Notes under the pieces: model-generated
Told to the model about the DNA's origin: nothing
What the model saw: the letters and a program-made list of their open reading frames with translations, nothing else
The model's database searches: none
Position numbers and translations under genes: made by a program
In this document: piece after piece, positions 60,280 through 64,000 of the stretch
Layout of the letters: each line of letters begins with the position of its first letter
Position numbering within the stretch: the first letter of the stretch is position 1
From: Ischnura elegans
Taxonomy: Eukaryota; Arthropoda; Insecta; Odonata; Coenagrionidae
Direction of reading: 5' to 3'
DNA length: 64,000 nt
NCBI RefSeq assembly: GCF_921293095.1
Contig: NC_060247.1
Coordinates: 54,595,111 to 54,659,110, forward strand

Positions 60280-60530
60280 TCACACATTTGACTGCCGGCA
60301 TGGTCACCACGGCACCCATTTCAATCCGGCCCGGCGGTGCGCCGTCTAAAGTGTGAAATACAGGCAGTGCTACATTGAGGCCGCTTTCTGACGAAATGAC
60401 TTTTTACCGGCCGCCGTTCACGTCACGACACCGTGAAATTCAGGCCGCTTTCAGACCAGACGACTCTCTGCCACGCTGTGGGCCGTGCCGTCAACGGCGG
60501 CCCTTTCTCAGCCAGTGGCCATTTTTAAGT
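60280..60530 (-). promoter_or_regulatory. GC-rich patch upstream of the five-exon gene
   Basis: Raised CpG with a CRE-like GTGACGTGA on the minus strand near 60418-60428, a YY1-like AAAATGGCC near 60519-60527 and a possible donor CGGCCG|GTAAAA near 60407. It lies 6.5 kb upstream of the ATG exon and could hold its promoter and untranslated first exon. Against this, an internal near-repeat (GAAATACAGGC.../GAAATTCAGGCCGCTTTC) is more typical of a transposon. Confidence 0.25.
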
Positions 60531-62400
60531 CAACAGAATTTTTAGACCCACATTCAAGGTTTTCCCGCAACAAGTTATCCAATAATGCTGTCTAATGCAT
60601 TGCGATGAGTCACCGGAATTACTGCTCGGATTTGAGGCGTGCCAGGTGCGTGAGCTTGTATTTCCGCTCTTTCGCGGCCGTGTTAAATTTCTTTCAGCAC
60701 TTTTTAATTCATAATATCTAATTCTAAAGGTGAGAAAGCGCCTCATTCTAAATTGATGAAATAAATTTATTTCACCATTGGCAGTACACACATCTGCAAG
60801 GCTTAAGTCAAATATAAAATTTAGAAACGATTTAAATATTTCAGGATTGATAAAGGGGAATTGAAGATAGAAGCTGTGATAAATTTAACAGCAAATTCTG
60901 GCAGAGAAATCACTACAGTGCACGATATTATGCGGATGCATTATGTACGAGACTAAACAAGCCAATTGACTTTGGAATCGTAATGAGATATAGCAAATGA
61001 ATGTTGGCAGTGTTAAACAATGAAGGCTTAGGCTTTAATAGAATATGACTCATAGATGTGATTTTTTCGCTAATTCACCTAAATCGCCAAAATGTGAAAT
61101 TTCATTTTTATTTACAGATTTTGCATTATTTCGTGGTACTTTGCGATATTGCATCTCGCTACTTTCACGGACCTCTAAGTAAACCATACACAAAACTCTG
61201 AATCTAGTCCGCAGCATGACTATAAGAGCGGGATATTAAAGAGACAAGAAATTTTGGCAAGGTATTTTTGTGATGACTCCTAAAAAGAAACATTCTTACG
61301 AAGTTCGTTATCACTAACCTCCAGTTTTTCGGCCCTCTGAACTTCATAATAACGAGTCTCTACTGTAATACTTTTTTATTTCTTTCATTAATTGTAGCGC
61401 CAAACACTCGTAGCCACTGCATGAATAAAGCAGCCATTAATCCCCCATTTTTGTTTACTTTATAAGTACATGGGAGTGCAGCGGTGATAATTAACATTTC
61501 GTTTAAAATATATTTCTTCAGATGCCGTTTTCACCAGTGAACATACTCTTTTCCAATCAGAAGTTTGTTTTTTTCAAATCCAAGAGTGAAATAGCCCATT
61601 GCTTCAAGTGCAGGAGCCTTGAAGTAGTTATATGTCGGATATGTCAATCACTTTCCACAATTAGACATTCTAAAAATATTTTTGACCCTTGAGTAATGGC
61701 ACTAGTGCTTGAAACCTGGGATTGAGATAAGCTGTTCCATAACAGAAAAGATACACCACCCTGCATTACGTTCTCAATTTAGTTGTTTGGCAGGTAACTC
61801 CCACCGCGAACCCCAAAGCTTAATGGGCCTCCGTATGACCCATGCAGACTAGTAAAATATTCTTTATGAAGTTAATGCCAAGTAGTTTTCCAAATTGCTA
61901 GCATTCTCCGCACTTGTAAGATTAGCTGCAATTAGCTTTGGAGTTGCACAGGCACTGGAATATTATTTTGTCAATTCACACGCATCTGCACCTTTGTATG
62001 CATTAAATCATTCTGTATGGACAGTATAAAAGTAAGCTTTTCCTTTTAATTCCTTCATTTGCAAATTTTATACGAAGTAAGAGTCAAAAAAATTGTTTCC
62101 TGTAGTGCGAAAGATCCACAGAGAAAAATATCATTCGCCTTGACCGGGATTTTGTTTTTTTCGTATGCGGGTGACTCCCGTAAAAGTTATCACCGCGGCT
62201 AGTCCCGGTATACTTTAAAACTGTTTCCTGTAGCTTAAAAAGTTAACGTGATAGATAAAAACTGAGGTGATTTCCTTATCAAGACGCCAAAAGTTAGTCA
62301 AAATCAAGTCACACATCTAAGATAACAAAATGGCTATTCCCCAGTATATACTTCCCTAAAATGAAATTTTTAATTATAAATCTTTTTTCTATGCCCATCT
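60531..62400. other. Intergenic DNA, nothing recognised
   Basis: AT-rich. The minus-strand ORF at 60525-60791 has no domain and overlaps the GC-rich patch. The LINE tail begins near 62400. Confidence 0.5.
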
Positions 62401-62441
62401 TTTATTTTTTTTATTTTTTTCATCATCATTAGTCAACAATC

Positions 62442-63464
62442 CTAAGATTGGTTTGACGCAGCTCTCCATTTCTCTCTCCTATCTGCTAATCTCTTCATAG
62501 ATACATATTTATTCTCTTTTACATCCTTTATAACCTGTCCGATATAACTCATTCGGGGCCGTCCCTTGCCCTTTTCCCCTTCCACTTGTCCTTCAACGAT
62601 TGTCTTCATCAGACCATTGTGCCTCAAAATGTGGCCAACTAAGTTGTCCCTTCTTCTGCTTAATGTTTTTAGGAGGCTTCTCTTTTCTCCTACTCTCCTT
62701 AGCACTTCCTGGTTACTCACACGGTCAATCCATTTTATCTTCATCATTCTTCGGTAGCACCACATTTCGAATGCTTCCACTCTTGACTTCTCTGCTGCTG
62801 TCAACGTCCAAGCCTCGCTTCCATAGAGAAACATACTCCATATGTAGCATCTGATGAATTGTTTCCTTACTTCTATGCTGGTATTTTCAGCTGTAAGAAG
62901 ATTCTTCTTTTTGTAGAAAGCCCTCTTCGCCTGCGCTATTCTACTGTGTATTTCTTTCTTGCTCCATCCATCGCTGGTAATTCGGCTTCCCAGGTAAGAG
63001 AACTCGTTCACCTCTTCAAGCTTATGCTTTCCTAGGCTGATATTTGTTTTAGCCTCCTCTCTTTTAGTGCAAACTAATATCTTAGTCTTCTTTTTGTTGA
63101 TTTTCAGCTGATATCTGGCCATTGTCCTTTCCATGTTTGTCAACGTCTTCTTCAAATCCTTCTCTGCCTCGGCTATGACTGCTATGTCGTCAGCAAATCG
63201 CAGCATACTAATTTTTTCTCCGTGGATATTGACACCCGAAGCTTTCTGCTTGATTTCGTTGATGGCTTTCTCTATGTAAACATTAAAAATTAAGGGGGAA
63301 AGCGCACAACCTTGTCTCACTCCTTTTCTTATTCTCGCTTCTGCACAGTTTGGTCCACATTTGATCACAGCTACTTGGTTTTTATACAAACTATGAATAA
63401 TTCTACGATCATTGTAGAGTACGCCGATTTCTTTCAAAATCCTAAGCATTGAATACCATTCCAC
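62442..63464 (-). CDS. RTE reverse transcriptase and C-terminal domain, 340-codon open part
   Basis: Longest open frame in the window. It contains RT motifs B to E with the FADD active site and the C-terminal segment found in RTE proteins often annotated as craniofacial-development-protein-2-like. The first Met is internal to the polyprotein, not a real start, because FVDLEKAFDNV lies just upstream in the same frame. The good preservation suggests a fairly young insertion. It is expressed, if at all, as part of the full LINE. Confidence 0.9.
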   Translation of the reverse strand: MEWYSMLRILKEIGVLYNDRRIIHSLYKNQVAVIKCGPNCAEARIRKGVRQGCALSPLIFNVYIEKAINEIKQKASGVNIHGEKISMLRFADDIAVIAEAEKDLKKTLTNMERTMARYQLKINKKKTKILVCTKREEAKTNISLGKHKLEEVNEFSYLGSRITSDGWSKKEIHSRIAQAKRAFYKKKNLLTAENTSIEVRKQFIRCYIWSMFLYGSEAWTLTAAEKSRVEAFEMWCYRRMMKIKWIDRVSNQEVLRRVGEKRSLLKTLSRRRDNLVGHILRHNGLMKTIVEGQVEGEKGKGRPRMSYIGQVIKDVKENKYVSMKRLADRREKWRAASNQS

Positions 63465-63537
63465 GTTATCAAAGGCCTTCTCTAAATCGACAAATGCTAT
63501 GAAGGTTGGTTTGTTTTTTCCATTCTCTTCTCTATGA

Positions 63538-63999
63538 TCATCCTAAGAGCCAAAATTCTTCCCTTGTGCCCCTGCTTTTCCTAAATCCGAATTGGTCCTC
63601 ATCCAGGAATTCTTCTGCTCTTCGTTCAATTCTCCTGTAAATGATTCTTGTCAGAATCTTCGACGCATGTGTCGTCAGGCTTATGGTCCTAAATTCTTCG
63701 CACTTCTCAGCTCTCTTCTTTTTGGGTATGGGAATGATGATGTTCTTCTCGAAGTCACTAGGTAAATCTCCTGTTGAGCACATATCGCAGATAGTTTTAT
63801 AAAGTTGAGTTAAGACCTTTTCTCCTGCATTTTTTATTAACTCTGCTGGAATTTCATCTATTCCTGGGGCCTTATTCTTTCGCAGGTCTCTTACTGCAGC
63901 GTCAAATTCCGATCTTAAGATGCTTGCTCCAATGTCATCCTTTTCAACTTCACTTTCCTCTTCGAGAACTTTTGAGCTAAGTTTGCTCCCGTTGTATAA
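63538..63999 (-). pseudogene. RTE reverse transcriptase N-terminal portion, frameshifted
   Basis: Open from the window edge through KAPGIDEIPAEL, DFEKNIIIPIPKKK, FRTISLTTHASKIL and DEDQFGFRKSRGTRE, which are the thumb-to-finger motifs 0 to 2 of non-LTR RTs. It then terminates after a one-base shift. The rest of the RT continues in another frame downstream. Confidence 0.88.
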
Positions 64000-64000
64000 T

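Larger units (their letters stand above)
62442..64000 (-). mobile_element. RTE-type LINE, 3' half, cut by the window end
   Basis: Minus-strand reverse transcriptase of a non-LTR retrotransposon. The reading frame is open from the window edge (LYNGSKLSSKVL...) through KAPGIDEIPAELI and GFRKSRG. After two small frameshifts near 63570 and 63510, it continues with FVDLEKAFDNVEW (motif A aspartate), GVRQGCALSPLIFNVYIEKA (motif B) and LRFADDIAV (motif C, FADD). It ends with the RTE C-terminal domain (YGSEAWTLTAAEKSRVEAFE, CYRRMMKIKW, GHILRHN, RREKWRAASNQS). The stop is followed almost at once by a TGATGATG-plus-A-rich tail near 62400-62440, typical of RTE 3' ends. The endonuclease lies beyond the window. 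The frameshifts make this copy inactive as seen. Confidence 0.93.

Overview
The window is a 64 kb piece of an animal nuclear genome. It is AT-rich and almost gene-free, and it is crowded with eukaryotic transposon families: RTE- and CR1-type LINEs, tRNA-derived SINEs, mariner, Tigger/pogo, many hAT-like MITEs and foldback elements. There are no operons, bacterial promoters, CRISPR arrays or rRNA genes. The repeat set suggests an arthropod, most likely an insect with a large repeat-rich genome, but no single-copy marker here fixes the species. The organism call is inference.

Layout. 0.3-0.7 kb: a tandem minisatellite with a unit of about 137 bp. 0.7-5.5 kb: plain AT-rich DNA. 5.5-9.7 kb: a GC/CT-rich patch, nested inverted repeats, a TTAA-flanked element and a hAT MITE. 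12-13 kb: a hAT MITE and a 600 bp foldback. 14.5-24.8 kb: five SINE copies, one inserted in a decayed CR1-like LINE, and two small RTE fragments. 24.8-25.25 kb: a long inverted-repeat element. 25.8-26.6 kb: a GC-rich island. 27.4-31.8 kb: a very AT-rich block of recurring degenerate motifs that looks like an ancient tandem array. 32.6-43.2 kb: a cluster of hAT-type MITEs, several with perfect 8-bp target-site duplications, a 104+104 bp palindrome and a mariner fossil.

The only convincing host gene lies on the minus strand at 53742-45355. It has five short coding exons, four GT-AG introns and phases that agree at every junction. The predicted product is a 192-residue lysine/serine-rich, probably nuclear protein that I do not recognise. 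Transposon debris sits inside its introns. Upstream of it (54.5-60.6 kb) are an internally deleted mariner, a full-length but broken Tigger-type element, a CGGBP1/hAT-like coding fossil and a GC-rich patch. The window ends in the 3' half of an RTE-type LINE on the minus strand, truncated by the window edge and broken by two small frameshifts.

Apart from the host gene, every coding signal I could identify belongs to a mobile element. The noncoding structures most worth checking are the degenerate array at 27.4-31.8 kb and the repeated hammerhead-ribozyme-like motif shared by several palindromic elements.
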